DNA of 64,000 nucleotides. It comes from Karstenula rhodostoma CBS 690.94. Its lineage: Eukaryota; Ascomycota; Dothideomycetes; Pleosporales; Didymosphaeriaceae. Positions 44,408 through 55,458 of this stretch are shown here, piece by piece (the stretch's first letter is position 1; each line of letters opens with the position of its first letter). The notes under the pieces are model-generated. The model saw only the letters and a list, made by a program, of their open reading frames with translations. It was not told the DNA's origin and did not search any database. The position numbers and the translations under genes were made by a program. The stretch covers positions 318,224-382,223 of the forward strand of contig MU001503.1 in the NCBI GenBank assembly GCA_010093485.1, read 5' to 3'.

Positions 44408-45199
44408 ATGGTCACCTGGTATCCCCGCGACACCCGCTGGCACGGCGTCCAGAAACACTACTTCAACGTCTCGACCTTCAAGTCCCTCGTCCTCGTCGTC
44501 TATGTCGTCCTCATTATCGTCGAAAGCAGCCTCATGCGCCGCTGGTTCCGAGAGGGAAACAACGACCTGAGCACCACCTCTGGACCGTAAGCCTTGCGCC
44601 CGCACACTTAACCCCAAAGTCATCCACTAATCCAGCTGCAGATGGGCATTCTGGGCCCGTAAGATACTCCCCGGTACAAAGTCGCGATGTCTTAGGCATG
44701 GTAGCTTCGTACGTCAACCCTCTTTTGTGACTCAGCTGACTTTGTACCCGCGAGTATAGGCACGGGCATCTACCTCATCATCGACGCCGCCTTCTCCCTC
44801 ACTATAGCGTATTTCATCATGAGAAACAACTGGCACCCCGTCGCTGCACTCGTAACCTCCATCCTACTGTTTGGCCTGTGGTTCGCGGGCTGTGTACTCA
44901 ACGCCTTTTCTGTGTACAACAACGAGTACTACTTCAAGCAAATGGATGAATGGAGGGGCATCGTATATGGGGAGGCGGGACTGCAGGGCACGATCGCGGC
45001 GTCCTACATTGTTATGACGGGGTTCGCAGCGAAGGCGGTGCATGAGTGGAGGAAGAATAAGGCTGGGATGAATGTCAAGAGCCAGGCGGATCGCAGGGTT
45101 GATGAGTTGGTTTTGGAGGAGAGAGGGGAGGCGAAGGAGAGGGTGAGTGAGGGGGATTTTGTGCAGAGTGGTAATGAGGGACAGGGGAGGGCATTCTGA
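44408..45199 (+). CDS. Four-pass integral membrane protein, uncharacterised
   Basis: Family not recognised with certainty; the layout resembles small fungal four-transmembrane (MARVEL-like) proteins. Membrane segments: SLVLVVYVVLIIVESSL, TGIYLIIDAAFSLTIAYFIM, PVAALVTSILLFGLWFAGCV and GTIAASYIVMTGFAA. Exon 1 ends at 44586; intron 1 (44587-44641, GTAAGC to GCTGCAG) is conventional. A 17-nt micro-exon (44642-44658) encodes PWAFWA. Intron 2 (44659-44759) is an introner-like element. The join gives SGPWAFWARTGIYLI. The C-terminal tail is charged (RKNKAGMNVKSQADRRVDEL). About 210 residues. Confidence 0.75.
44659..44759 (+). mobile_element. Introner-like element, copy B
   Basis: A 101-nt intron from GTAAGATACTCCCCGGTACA to TACCCGCGAGTATAG in the four-pass membrane-protein gene (phase 1). 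It carries inverted ends, ATACTCCCCGGTACAAAGTC and the reverse complement of ATACTCGCGGGTACAAAGTC (18 of 20 match). It is about 88 percent identical by hand count to the intron at 25781-25881 and also aligns with 58096-58196. Removing it would merge a 17-nt micro-exon with the next exon. Confidence 0.88.
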
Positions 45200-45748
45200 T
45201 GAGCAATGATGTCATGAGCATGCTGTAGATCCAAGACCCTCAAGATGATGATAATGTATAATTGTGTAGGAACGACCGTAACTAAATGTGTACAACCTGA
45301 AATGAGATATGCACTGTCGTAGTTACCGGTAGTGGGACGTCCTTTCCGGCTTATTCAGATGAGTGTACCTAGCGAAGAACGCCTTGTTATGAAGGGGACG
45401 TACCTGTGAGAATGCCCAATCGTCGAGGACAGGTGCTTGACATGATGAGATCAACGGGAAGCAACGTGGCTGTTAAGTATCGTTCAGCTGCCCAGGAACA
45501 TCACCAGCCACCTCGGGTCTATACAAAAGACTCATGCATCTTCACCGGAATTGTGTTGCTTGATAGGTTGTAGGTTGCCCCATAGATCAAGCGTATGCTA
45601 AACACATGATGCTGCGTCGAAAGCTGGCCGTGAAGAAAGAGCCGCAAGAATTATATATCCGTTCACTTTGGTCATCTAGATCATTCTGGGGTCTGACTTT
45701 CTCTGTATTCATATCCTCGTTTATGTATTCATCTAAATACCATGCCTT
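45200..45748. terminator. Convergent intergenic region
   Basis: About 550 bp between the 3' ends of the membrane-protein gene and DHODH. It should hold both polyadenylation regions; no other structure seen. Confidence 0.35.
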
Positions 45749-47443
45749 CTACTTCTTGTTTCTTGCCTCTTCTCGCATCTCTTCCTTGATCCTGCTTATC
45801 GTACCGACGCCGCCGTATATGATTGCAGTGTAGACTTGCGCCACGCTAGCACCTGCGTCAAGAATCTCTCGTGCCTGGCGTCCGTTCGTGATGCCACCAG
45901 TTGCGAATATGACTTTCCTTGGGCCAGCCGTTACCGGGGCCGGAGCAGGATTACGCGCCGGGACAGAAACAGGCTTTGCTGTGACGATCGGCGCAGAGGC
46001 ACTCAGATCATCAATATTTGTTGGTGGGGGTGAAGCTTCTGAATGCAGTTCTACAGATGCAGGGGGAAGTTTCGACGCCACCGAGTCGAGAGCTTCTGAA
46101 GGTGAGATGGAAGACTGGAGCTTCGCGACAATTGAAGAGTCGGGTTCGTCGCCAGTCGAGTGACCTACTGGGGGGAGGCCAGGTTTCGACGAGAGCGGCG
46201 GAAGCTGTTTTGGGCCATCATCGAGCGTCTTCCTGTACTTCTTCACGAGGCTCAGGGTGCGCTCGAACATTTGTGGTCCAGAGTAGCCTCCTTGTTCCAA
46301 AAGAAGATTAGCCTCCTCCTGGGGAAGGAAGTAGCCCTTGGGAATGGGATCCGGTCGCTTCTTGGTGGTGTTCCCAACGATCACTCCGTCCACGCCAGAA
46401 TCCCAGACAGCCTCGCAGATGCCAGACACTTGTTCCTCGGAGTCCTCATCCGGGCTCACCTTGACCATGATGGCGGGCTTTGTCTTCCGGTCTACCTTCT
46501 GGGCAGCTTGCACGACGCTGTTCAGCAGCTGTGTAAGTGGCTCCACGTTCTGGAGAGCTCTCAGGCCGGGCGTGTTGGGACTCGAGACGTTGACAACGAT
46601 GATGTCGGCATATTTGGCCAACTGATTGACGCAGGCGGTGTAGTCCCTCTTGACGGCCTCAATGTCCTGCTCAGAGGTGGTCTTGTTCTTCGCGATCTGG
46701 ACTGCCAATAGCCGGCCTGGAACGAGCGAGCCAGGCGGGACGCCAGCTTCACCATCCAATACCTTACGCTCGGCCTCCTCATCAATGCCGAGCCCTACGT
46801 GGTATGCGAATTGCCTCACGCGGTGTCGTAGCCTCATGGCAACCGTCTCTGCGCCCTCGGAGTTGAAGCCATAACGGTTGATGAGGGCATTCTGGGATGG
46901 AAGGCGGAAGACCCTCGGCTTGGGGTTTCCCTCTTGGGCCAGCGGAGTGACGGCGCCGACTTCCACGAGGCCAGCACCCAGCTCGAAGACGGGCGTGGCA
47001 ATGTCGGCGCCCTTGTCCATGCCTGCGGACGTGCCAATGGGGTTGACCAATGTGTGGCCAAACACCTCTACCGCGAGGTCGCCAGCAGCATCGGGGTCGC
47101 CTCGCTCTCTCGGGTTCAAGCCAAAGCTGTGCAGCGCCTTGACGATTTTTGTGCCCGCGTGGTGCGCATCTTCTCCGTCGGGGTAGATCTGGCGCAGCGC
47201 GGGCACGATGAGCCATTCGTGGATGCTCGAGCGCGTGTCGGTGACGTAGAGGTATCCGAAAGAGAGCGCAAGCGTGAGGGCAGTGCCGTATACGAAGTTC
47301 TTGGTGCGCGTCGCCACGGAGCGAGCGTCGGTGGCAGCTGTCGAGGCCTGTCGCGTGGGGTGCACGAATGGGCGCTGCGACGGGCGCAGGCGGGGCACCG
47401 AGGGCCTGATGCGGAGGGCGCGCATCTGGGCGGCCGAGTTCAT
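45749..47443 (-). CDS. URA9: Dihydroorotate dehydrogenase (quinone), mitochondrial, class 2
   Basis: Fourth step of pyrimidine biosynthesis, oxidising dihydroorotate to orotate at the inner mitochondrial membrane. The start MNSAAQMRALRIRPSVPRLR at 47443 gives a mitochondrial presequence, followed by a membrane anchor (NFVYGTALTLALSFGYLYV). FMN and substrate motifs: NPIGTSAGMDKGAD, GAVTPLAQEGNPKPRVFRL, NRYGFNSEGAE, the catalytic serine in VNVSSPNTPGLR, KVSPDEDSEEQV and GVIVGNTTKKRP. A low-complexity insertion of about 95 residues (PLSSKPGLPPVG... to TAGPRKV) separates these from FATGGITNGRQA and AQVYTAIIYGGVG, as in other filamentous ascomycetes. No introns; 564 residues. Confidence 0.94.
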   Translation of the reverse strand: MNSAAQMRALRIRPSVPRLRPSQRPFVHPTRQASTAATDARSVATRTKNFVYGTALTLALSFGYLYVTDTRSSIHEWLIVPALRQIYPDGEDAHHAGTKIVKALHSFGLNPRERGDPDAAGDLAVEVFGHTLVNPIGTSAGMDKGADIATPVFELGAGLVEVGAVTPLAQEGNPKPRVFRLPSQNALINRYGFNSEGAETVAMRLRHRVRQFAYHVGLGIDEEAERKVLDGEAGVPPGSLVPGRLLAVQIAKNKTTSEQDIEAVKRDYTACVNQLAKYADIIVVNVSSPNTPGLRALQNVEPLTQLLNSVVQAAQKVDRKTKPAIMVKVSPDEDSEEQVSGICEAVWDSGVDGVIVGNTTKKRPDPIPKGYFLPQEEANLLLEQGGYSGPQMFERTLSLVKKYRKTLDDGPKQLPPLSSKPGLPPVGHSTGDEPDSSIVAKLQSSISPSEALDSVASKLPPASVELHSEASPPPTNIDDLSASAPIVTAKPVSVPARNPAPAPVTAGPRKVIFATGGITNGRQAREILDAGASVAQVYTAIIYGGVGTISRIKEEMREEARNKK

Positions 47444-47906
47444 GCTAACGAGCGTGTCGTGTAGCCCGTGGGAGGGCCCGTTGCGATTCAATGGCTGCTT
47501 GATGCTGGCGTTGGAGCCGTGTCGCAACCTGCCGCATGTGACGTTGGTGCTTGGCGCATCCACGCTTCTTCGCTCGCCCCCAGGCCTCCTGCTCCCGACA
47601 CCACTCCTCTCGAGATTAACAGTACACGCTTGAACATTTCCAGTATAGCCCTGCTGGTATTCAATTCCCTGCCTTGTCTGCACCACATATTTCAATCTGC
47701 CGGCAGTGGCGTTGGCCCAGCATTTCAATCATGATAGATTACTACACCTAGAGCACCTGAACAACAACCGGTTGAACCGTCATGATGCTTTTTACAGCTG
47801 CGGGACGCCCGGACGCACCCCACAATGCAGTTGTCATAAAGCTTGACTACGAGATGGCCAGGAATATGCTCTATTGCATAGCTTGTATTGACTACAGCTC
47901 ACCGAG
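47444..47906. promoter_or_regulatory. Shared divergent intergenic region (DHODH / GH28)
   Basis: About 460 bp between the heads of DHODH (minus) and the GH28 gene (plus). The frame upstream of the DHODH start is open to 47728, but the first ATG with a presequence-like sequence is at 47443. Confidence 0.35.
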
Positions 47907-49407
47907 ATGCTACTTACATGGACATTGCTCACTCTCTTCGCCGTGCCAGCTCTGGGTGGCATGAACAAGACCGGAACCCTCTGCACCGTAACCCCCTCTG
48001 GCAGCAAGGATGACAGTGGCTCTATCATGGATGCGTTTAAACAATGCGGGCAGAATGGGCAGATCGAAATCACCGAAGGTGATTTCACTATCGCAAAAGT
48101 AATGGACGTCTTGAACCTCAAGAATTGCGACATCAGCATCAAGGGTAAATTGACATGGTACGCAATACCGGGGTACAAAGTAGTCGTTCCTGGCGTCGTT
48201 TCTGTTTGAAATTGTCAGACATTGGTCACGAACTGAAAATAAAACACCTACTTCCACCTAGTCACCTTAATGTTTGACGATTTCGCTGACTCTGCACTTC
48301 GCCCTTTAGGAACGACGATATCAACTACTGGACGAAGAACTCTATTGGCGTAAGCTATGCGCAGCGCAGCACTGCCTTCCGACTGGGTGGAGACACTTTC
48401 TCCATCCGAGGGCACCAGAAAGCGCTCTTCTTTGGCAACGGCCAAAAGTGGTATGATGTCAATAGGAATGGATCGAACATGGCCGGTCGACCCATCAGCT
48501 TGACACTGTGGAAGGCGAAAAACGTGTTCATCGATGGGATCACGTGGAGGCAGCCGCAGTTTTGGTAGGGCTTTTCGGTCCTGGACTTTGCAGGCAACTA
48601 AGTGCGGTGAAGGCATACATTCGTTGCGTACTCGGAGAACGTGACAATGACCAATCTCGACATGAACGCCACTTCGACCTCGCAATGGAACACTGTCAAC
48701 ACGGACGGCTTTGATTCCTGGAATTCCAAGGACATCACTATCAAGAACTGGGTTGTGAAGTGCGGTGATGTTTGTCTCTCTGCTTAATCTAGCCCTCTCA
48801 CGATCTGACCATAAGGACAGGACTGCATATCCATCAAAGGCAACAGCAGCAACGTCTATGTCAAGAACGTAACCTGCTACGAGTCCGGCGCGGCCTGCAT
48901 TGGTTCGCTTGGAAACAACGCGATAGACTACGTCGATAATATTCTCTTCGAAGACTTCACCGCCATCCACTCGTCTAACGCTGCCTGGATAAAAACGTAT
49001 CCCGGTCAGGGCCATGTCCGGAACGTCACGTTCCGGAACTTCAACTTTCAAGACGTCAACCAGCCGATATACATTTCACCTTGCATCTATTCCTACAGCA
49101 ACTGCGATGCGAGTAGGTTGAAGATTAGTGATATTACGTGGGAGAATGTGACTGGGACGAGTCGGTACAATGTTGCTGCGGGGATTTACTGTAGTAAAGG
49201 TGCGTATGATTGTACAGGATGGAGGGCTGACACTGACGATGATCAGGGGCGCCGTGTACCGGGCTGAAGTTCAAGGACATCAACATCAAGCCGAAGAATG
49301 GAGGGACTGCGAAAGTGCTGTGCAGCAACATGAACAGCGACAGCGGGTTATCGTGTACGGGAACGTGTCCAAGTGGATGGAAGCAGCAGTTGAGCGGGAA
49401 CGCATGA
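47907..49407 (+). CDS. Secreted GH28 glycosidase (exo-polygalacturonase-like)
   Basis: Right-handed beta-helix pectinase-family enzyme with signal peptide MLLTWTLLTLFAVPALG. GH28 motifs: NTDGFDSW (about 48700) and GDDCIS, split by intron 3, so the three catalytic acids appear present. The G-x-HG motif reads SGAACIGSLG, without histidine, and the RIK motif reads WIK, so it is a divergent member. Introns: 48158-48309 (152 nt), about 48566-48617, about 48769-48823 and 49200-49247, all frame-preserving (joins LTWNDDINYW, FWHTFVAYSE, CGDDCIS, SKGAPCTGL). It ends SGWKQQLSGNA. About 390 residues. The pectic or other substrate is uncertain. Confidence 0.85.
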
Positions 49408-50173
49408 GATGAGATGTGCCACGACATGTCAAGCCCTTTCTTATGTAACAACCCTCAATCGACGTCGAGACTCTTGATTCCGTGCTATTGGTGATGATTC
49501 GCCCACCCAAACTGATACTTGACCTGCAATGTATGTACCATGTGGCCAGTTGTGGAGGTCTTCCGAGCTGGTACGGCACTTTGCTCACAGGATGGGTAAG
49601 TTTCTCCCTAACTCACCAGAAAACCTCTCACGCAATATATCTGGCACGACACGAATCTGAGTATACGTCTTCCGTCCTTGTCACCGCGTCGTCCTATGTT
49701 GCACCTGCTGTGCCCCTGCTTACGATCACGGCTATCGGCACAAGGAGCCTCCCGCTTACCAGAGGGGACAAAACGAAGCTCTTGCGCCTCAAACTGTGAC
49801 TGCTTCTTCAATTATACTTCGAAGCCTTTCCAATAAGATGCTTGTGTTCTCTATGTTGTTTGCTCTATAGATCGAAGAGGGCACCGGGGGCTGTGCAGAA
49901 GCGTGAGTATCCATTGTGGCGCCTGCCAACCAGCTGAACTGCGCACAACCTTTCTATTACGACCAGCTCACAAAGCTAGGAGGCAAGGGCTACCCGTACG
50001 TCTCCGTGGGCAGATCTCACTGTCCGTTGCGCCCGAATACACTCGACATCACTTGCTCACCTCAGCAGTTCCAGAAAGTTCGGCTGCCGCCACACAAAAG
50101 ACAGGCGCGACCCCCCGCGCCTCGCCCCACCATCGCGTGCTCCCTAACCCTTGGGCTCCGAGCCACGTCGACG
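49408..50173. other. Intergenic: GH28 3' end and CHIP promoter/5' UTR
   Basis: About 770 bp. The frame of the next gene is open from 49916, but that stretch has no TPR-like character and the first convincing start is 50174. Nothing else recognised. Confidence 0.4.
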
Positions 50174-51110
50174 ATGCCGCCAGGCAACGAATACGCGGCG
50201 GACCAGCTCAAAAACCAGGGCAATGCGCACTTTAAGAATGGCGACTACGACCAGGCAGAAGCGCTGTACGGCCAGGCCATCCAGAAGAACAGCAAGAACC
50301 CGCTGCTGTTCACCAACCGCGCCAATGCCCGCCTAAAGCTCGAGAAGTGGGAGGGCGTCATCAACGACTGCCTGGCCAGCATAGAGCTGATGACGGAGAA
50401 CATGAAGGCATATTTCTATCTGGGTATGTGAGGGTGCAGCCGCGTGGTGGAGTGTACCAGAGCTGGGCTGACGTGTCTCTGCTGCAGCGCAGGCGCAAAT
50501 CGCCATCAACCACCCCAACGAAGCGCTCAGCAGCGCGCTCCGAGCGTACGATCTCTGCGTCAACTCCACCCAGCAGACGTCCAACGCAGCCACCATCTCC
50601 GCGCTAGTCACCCGCTGCAAAAAGGCAAAGTGGGACATCCGCGAGCGCGAACGCATACGGCGCCGCAAAGGCCTCCTCCCCGAGCTCGAAGCATCCCTCG
50701 AACTCGCCCACAAGAAAGACGTCGACGACATCGAAGCACGGTTTGAAGCCGGCGAGATTGGCCGCGTCGAAGCCACCGAGGAGAAACAACAGCTCCAGAC
50801 AGAGTTCGAGCAGAAGCGCGACGACCTACGTACCGCCTTCGCCCTGTCCGACCCTGAGAATCTCGAGATCCGCGAAGTGCCAGACTACCTCATCGACGGC
50901 ATAACTTTCGAAGTGATGACAGATCCGGTTGTCACCAGAAACGGACGAAGCTACGAACGCGCGACTATCATCGAGCACCTGAAGAGGAGCTCGACAGATC
51001 CGCTGACAAGGGAACCGTTGACGATCAATGAGCTGAGGCCAAACATTGCGCTGAAGGAGGCGTGTACCGAGTTTATGGAGAAGAACAAGGGCTGGGTTTA
51101 CGAGTGGTAG
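50174..51110 (+). CDS. CHIP/STUB1-like TPR and U-box ubiquitin ligase
   Basis: Co-chaperone E3 ligase that ubiquitinates Hsp70/Hsp90 clients; the family is missing from baker's yeast but present in filamentous fungi. TPR units are visible: ADQLKNQGNAHFKNGDYDQA, then YGQAIQKNSKNPLLFTNRAN, then RLKLEKWEGVINDCLASIEL. After intron 50425-50487 (join YFYLAQAQIAINH) the third TPR and a charged coiled-coil (KAKWDIRERERIRRRKGLL) follow. The U-box runs from VPDYLIDGITFEVMTDPVVT to DPLTREPLTINELRPNIAL. It ends ENKGWVYEW-like (KNKGWVYEW), a conserved CHIP ending. Start MPPGNEYAADQLK at 50174. About 290 residues. Confidence 0.9.
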
Positions 51111-51615
51111 GTTGCAACCTCCATCGGCATCGGGTACGGTGTGAGGACCAAGAAGGATGGGGGATATGAAGCGGCTTACTTGTGGCTGCTGACACTAAGC
51201 AGTGAGGACGGTGAAGAGGATTCGGCGCCGCGGTGGGCGCATCTCTCTTGCGGCAGAAGAGACTACGGGGCGAGCTGAAAGGAACTGCACCGATTGAGCG
51301 AGCATTGCAAGGAGTTGGAACCAAGAGCACTTTCGCTGGAGTTTGGATACCCATGCCGTATCGTCGAGGCTGTATTTGACCGTGAGCCACGCCTGGATCT
51401 GAAATACAGTTGAGGAACCGTGGCGGTTCTCTCGGCATGTTGTAGTCTGTGTATTCATACACTATGGTGGTAACATACTGTGCTGTCAGCTTGTGGTGTC
51501 ATCCACTTTCCAGCTGCACAAGCCGCACTAAAGTATCAAAGGGTATAATCCCAAACGCCATCCAACCATTCCCATTCAACGCCAAACCCAAACACCACAA
51601 CCAGCCCATGCCACT
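51111..51615. terminator. Convergent intergenic region
   Basis: About 500 bp between CHIP and the RS-rich gene, 3' ends facing. Nothing else seen. Confidence 0.3.
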
Positions 51616-52179
51616 CTACCCCTCTTGTACGGCAGCAGTCGCCCCCTGCTTCACCTCCACGCCCTTCTCCTTCTCCGCCCCCTGCCGGTACATGTTCGGA
51701 TAACTCCTCAGCCGCCTAATCGCATTCTCCACATCCTCCCTCCCGCGCTCCCGCCCCCGACTAGGCGGCTGACTCCTCTTCCTGACCCCCCTCTCCCCCT
51801 CCCGCTCTTCCTCCCCCTCCGCAATCGGGCTCCGACTCCGACTCTCCGACCGGTTCCTCACGCGCCCGCGGAACGTGTGGTCCGGCTCTGCGTCGCTGCG
51901 CCGGCGGTTCTTCTTCGCGGCCGGCGGCGTCTCGATGAACGTAGACGACGAGGACGAGGCGCGCTGGTGCTTGCGGTAGTGGTGTCTGTGGCGGCTGCCG
52001 GAGTCGCGGTCGTGGCCGCGCGAGGGGGAGGATGCACGTGGGGGCGTGTGCGAGGAGAGGCGGCCGCGCTTGAGACGGCCGCGGGGGACGTCGTCGCCGT
52101 GGACGGGGTCGTTGGGGGCAGGTGGATTGGTGGGGACGGCTGTGGGGTCGTCGTGGGGTTCGGGTGGTGTGGATGCCAT
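51616..52179 (-). CDS. Arg/Ser-rich protein of unknown function
   Basis: A single frame of 187 residues from MASTPPEPHDDPTAVPTNPP, strongly biased to Arg, Ser, Glu and Pro: PRGRLKRGRLSSHTPPRASS, RVRNRSESRSRSPIAEGEE, KRSQPPSRGRERGRED, then a less biased end, VENAIRRLRSYPNMYRQGAE. The RS and RNRSESRSRS stretches suggest a nuclear, splicing-associated or otherwise disordered protein. The GC-rich composition could also produce a spurious open frame; the ordered C-terminal helix with NMYRQG supports a real gene. No intron seen. Confidence 0.55.
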   Translation of the reverse strand: MASTPPEPHDDPTAVPTNPPAPNDPVHGDDVPRGRLKRGRLSSHTPPRASSPSRGHDRDSGSRHRHHYRKHQRASSSSSTFIETPPAAKKNRRRSDAEPDHTFRGRVRNRSESRSRSPIAEGEEEREGERGVRKRSQPPSRGRERGREDVENAIRRLRSYPNMYRQGAEKEKGVEVKQGATAAVQEG

Positions 52180-54292
52180 GGTAGGATGTATGGAACCTCT
52201 GGTGAGGGTGCTTCTAGGATTGGGTTGTGTCTGCAACAGCTTGAGATGCTATGGAGGCTCTCGCAGGAGACACGGTGTGGGAAGACATCTGACTGTCTGA
52301 GACGGTGCGAGGTCCCGTGCAGGAGGGGGCAGTAGCGTTGTGTTGCTCGTGTGACGCCGTGCGCGGTGATCTGACCGCGAGGCGTCATTGGGATGGGAAG
52401 GATGTGCGGCTAGGCCGGATAAAGAGAGAGGCGTGATGGCCGTAGCGTGAACGACACACGGCTACCGTTGGGCGGCTGGCGGGCGACCTCACACAACGTC
52501 ACCGCCATACTTCGTTTCATGTAGACAGGTGTGATATACCTGGCCATGGTTTCCTCGATGGGTGTATGGTCCTGGGCATATCTTGCCTTTCTACTGGCAA
52601 TCGTACTGCTTTCCCTCGTTTACTTGCTCTTTTACTTGCCCGTCGGCTAATCTACATGACCGGATATCTCGAATTCCGCGCTCGGGGAGGTATTCAACAA
52701 AGGAACAGTAACAGAGCCCATCTCGACGCCACTGCATCGTGGTTGGTTCCCCTGCCGCGTATGTATCCGCGTACCTGGATGCACCTGAGAGCGCGGTGCA
52801 TTCGAAGCGCCTCCTCGGTGCGAGGCTCTCACACCGCTGCTTCGGATTGCGCGCAAAGAGACCGCGCAAATCAGGATCAGGGGGGCAGGTGCCTTCACAA
52901 GGAGAGGAGTAAGAGGCGACGAACCATGTGGACGCATTGGTGGACCGGTATTCTATCGTCCGCGTCCCGTGCGTTGGCATTCGCCTGTTCTCAAACTCTG
53001 CAAAGGGTGGACATGCACACGATAATGCCCCAAGGCTTGGACTAAGGCTTTGCTACGAGATTACAGGTCGAGGCACTATGGGAAGGCTATCGTCGTCAGT
53101 TGTCTCACAGCCTCGAGCAAGCCCCATATTCAAGGCGCACCGGACTTCTCGGAACTTTCAGCCTCGTCCCGACACGTGGTAGTTCAATGCCCCTTTCCTG
53201 GCCCTAGCAACGCAGAGAACGCCGTAGCTGCATCCCGAGCGCATGCTCCCGCTCCGTTCTCAGCCTCGACCCAGCGCTCGAAGTTCCCCTTGTGGCCTGA
53301 TTGATGATGATTCCCTCGATTGCAGCCTCGATAAAGACCAACTTTTGCTTCTTAGGTCATGAGATCATGTGCGATCTGATTCATTGGCCATGCTGCGTTT
53401 TGCCCCGTCTGCCTTTTTGCTTTTATACACCTTAACGCATCGAGTCCTTAATTCTATAAAGATTGGAAGGAAAGGAATTCTTCCGTCTTCAATCGCAACG
53501 CAGTATTGCCCCCAACGTCAGTTTTCATGGAAATATATAAAATACGGCGTCGCCCGCGGGTACCATCCGCCAGGCCATGGATATCCAATATCGGCTCATC
53601 ACGTGCCATATCTTTCAAATATGTTTCCAATGCCTTCGGAAAATGATGATGTCTGGATTGGAGACTTGGGCCGACCGAAATCGACTGTTGTTGGGCGAAG
53701 CTTGACAAGCACTTCATCGAACTTACCAACCAATTATAATTAAAGGTGCCATCCTCATCACCACGCTGCTTCTACGACTTCTGATAGCCGAGAACACTTT
53801 ATATACGCTTCTCCAGACGAACCATACAGTGAAGCAGGTCAGGTCATTATATAAGGACCTCACTCACTAGATTGCTACTGGTGTAGATGCTTCGGCAGTG
53901 CTACGACTTAAGGGGATAGCTGGGTCTATACACAAATGCTGCTCATATCCATACGGTAGGCAACTCCAATCACGACCAGTCACCAATTCCGGATACAGCC
54001 TGCGGAGTAGCCTAGACTGGTGGATGTACTTTCGACAACGACACCCTTGTAATGTCGCCTCAGTCTTCAATCTGGGTATGTTACACATATTCATTACTTC
54101 ACCACGTAGTTCTAAGTCAGACCTCGGCATACAGTCAAGTGGCCTCGACCAAGCGTATCCGATGGTGGGACAGTCGTTCGTGGATATGGGCGCCTGTGAA
54201 TAAGACGTGAATGCGCAATTCCAGTCAAAATTCGACTTTGAAAACCTGAACATGGAACCCTCTCATGGCACCCTTCAACCACCTCAGACGAA
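52180..54292. other. Gene-poor stretch of about 2.1 kb
   Basis: Upstream of both the RS-rich gene and the zinc-finger gene, so both promoters are here. Open frames at 52566-53045, 53369-53743 and 53867-54253 lack family resemblance and splice support. No repeats recognised. Confidence 0.45.
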
Positions 54293-54908
54293 ATGAACTT
54301 TGCTACACTGGATACGGCGTTCCTCTGGTCCGTCGATGGTTACCAAAGTGCCCTTGATGTTGCAGGCAGTGCCCCTTATGATGAGAACGGCGAGACTGAA
54401 TCGGCTCCATGGTATCAACTCCAAAGCATCGGCGCAGACCAGTCTACATCTTTGCGGTATGAGCTGCCTCCCTATGGAGGTATGCCTACCAATGATACCA
54501 GTGTAGACCGGCTCCCTGATAACCAGCTCGACCCCAACAGTGTGTCTTCTACAGGTACCTCGTCGTGAGTTTGCCATTCACTTGCTCTGTTTTGTATCCT
54601 CGTTGCTAATCTGATTTTCCAGTTCGGGGAGTCCGCAGTCACAGTCCTCCGCACGCGAGCGCCGCTTCCCTTGTCCTCACCGTCCCTGCGAGGCTCGATT
54701 CGCCTCTAGAAACGACCTTGAACGCCACCTCGGCACGCGAAAACATCGGAAAGACGAGGGCAACTGGAGTGAGCGCGCCAACAACTATCCGTGCAAAGTT
54801 TCCGCATGTAAGAGGAAAAATAAAGGGTTCGCAAGGAATGACCATTATCTCAACAATCTTTGGAGGATGCATCCAGGCCTTGAGCTTGACGAGGACGTGT
54901 ACGGTTGA
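54293..54908 (+). CDS. C2H2 zinc-finger protein
   Basis: Probable nucleic-acid-binding protein, perhaps a transcription regulator. Exon 1 encodes an acidic, Ser/Thr-rich N-terminus (MNFATLDTAFLWSVDGYQSA). Intron about 54566-54622 (GTGAGT to TTTCCAG) joins GTSS to SGSPQSQSS. Two fingers follow: CPHRPCEARFASRNDLERH with a second histidine in LGTRKH (C-x4-C-x12-H-x5-H), and a variant finger CKVSACKRKNKGFARNDHYL ending WRMH. This RERRFPC...FARNDHY pairing is common in Dothideomycete C2H2 proteins. About 185 residues, ending ELDEDVYG. Confidence 0.75.
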
Positions 54909-55458
54909 GAGAAGTTGTGAGTTCCTGCTCTTTGTTAGCATGGCATGGCATGCGCAAAGTTAGCACAGCCAGCCATGATCTTTCCCGAAAGATCAGAGCC
55001 GGATGGATCGGAATTTTGGCGTGACCTGCTTCTTCCATTGATGGATGCCCGTGGTCATGGCACTGTCTCTTGATACCTGCCAAACGCCCAGTTTGCACAT
55101 TGTTAGGTATCCGCTACACATGTATCCTACCCCCAGCATTATTCAAACCCTTGCATTGCACAAAAGCGAGCTGACAGGTCTTAACCTTTAGCGTGAGATA
55201 CAGTGTAGTTCGATTCGCCAATTGGTTCGCTACGCCAACTAGCCCCATTCACACCACCATACCTAATGCGGTAATCCATCGTAGGAGCTGGTTCGCTCGC
55301 AAGGCAGGCGGATTCAAGCGCTATCGAAGGTCAAATAAATCTCTCCAGATCAGAATCTGCGTTGCAAAGGTTTTCCCACGCTGTTTCGTATTTCCCCTCA
55401 CGGCAAGGTTTTGTTTAGTTTGTAACAGGAATCTCGCATCAGCAATCAATCAATCAAG
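54909..55458. promoter_or_regulatory. Upstream region of the PAQR gene
   Basis: About 550 bp without a recognisable gene. It ends with CAATCAATCAATCAAG immediately before the start codon, a short tetranucleotide repeat. Confidence 0.35.

Noticed and set aside
52566..54253. Several open frames in the 2-kb gap before the zinc-finger gene
   Set aside because: Short, overlapping on both strands, no domain or splice support.
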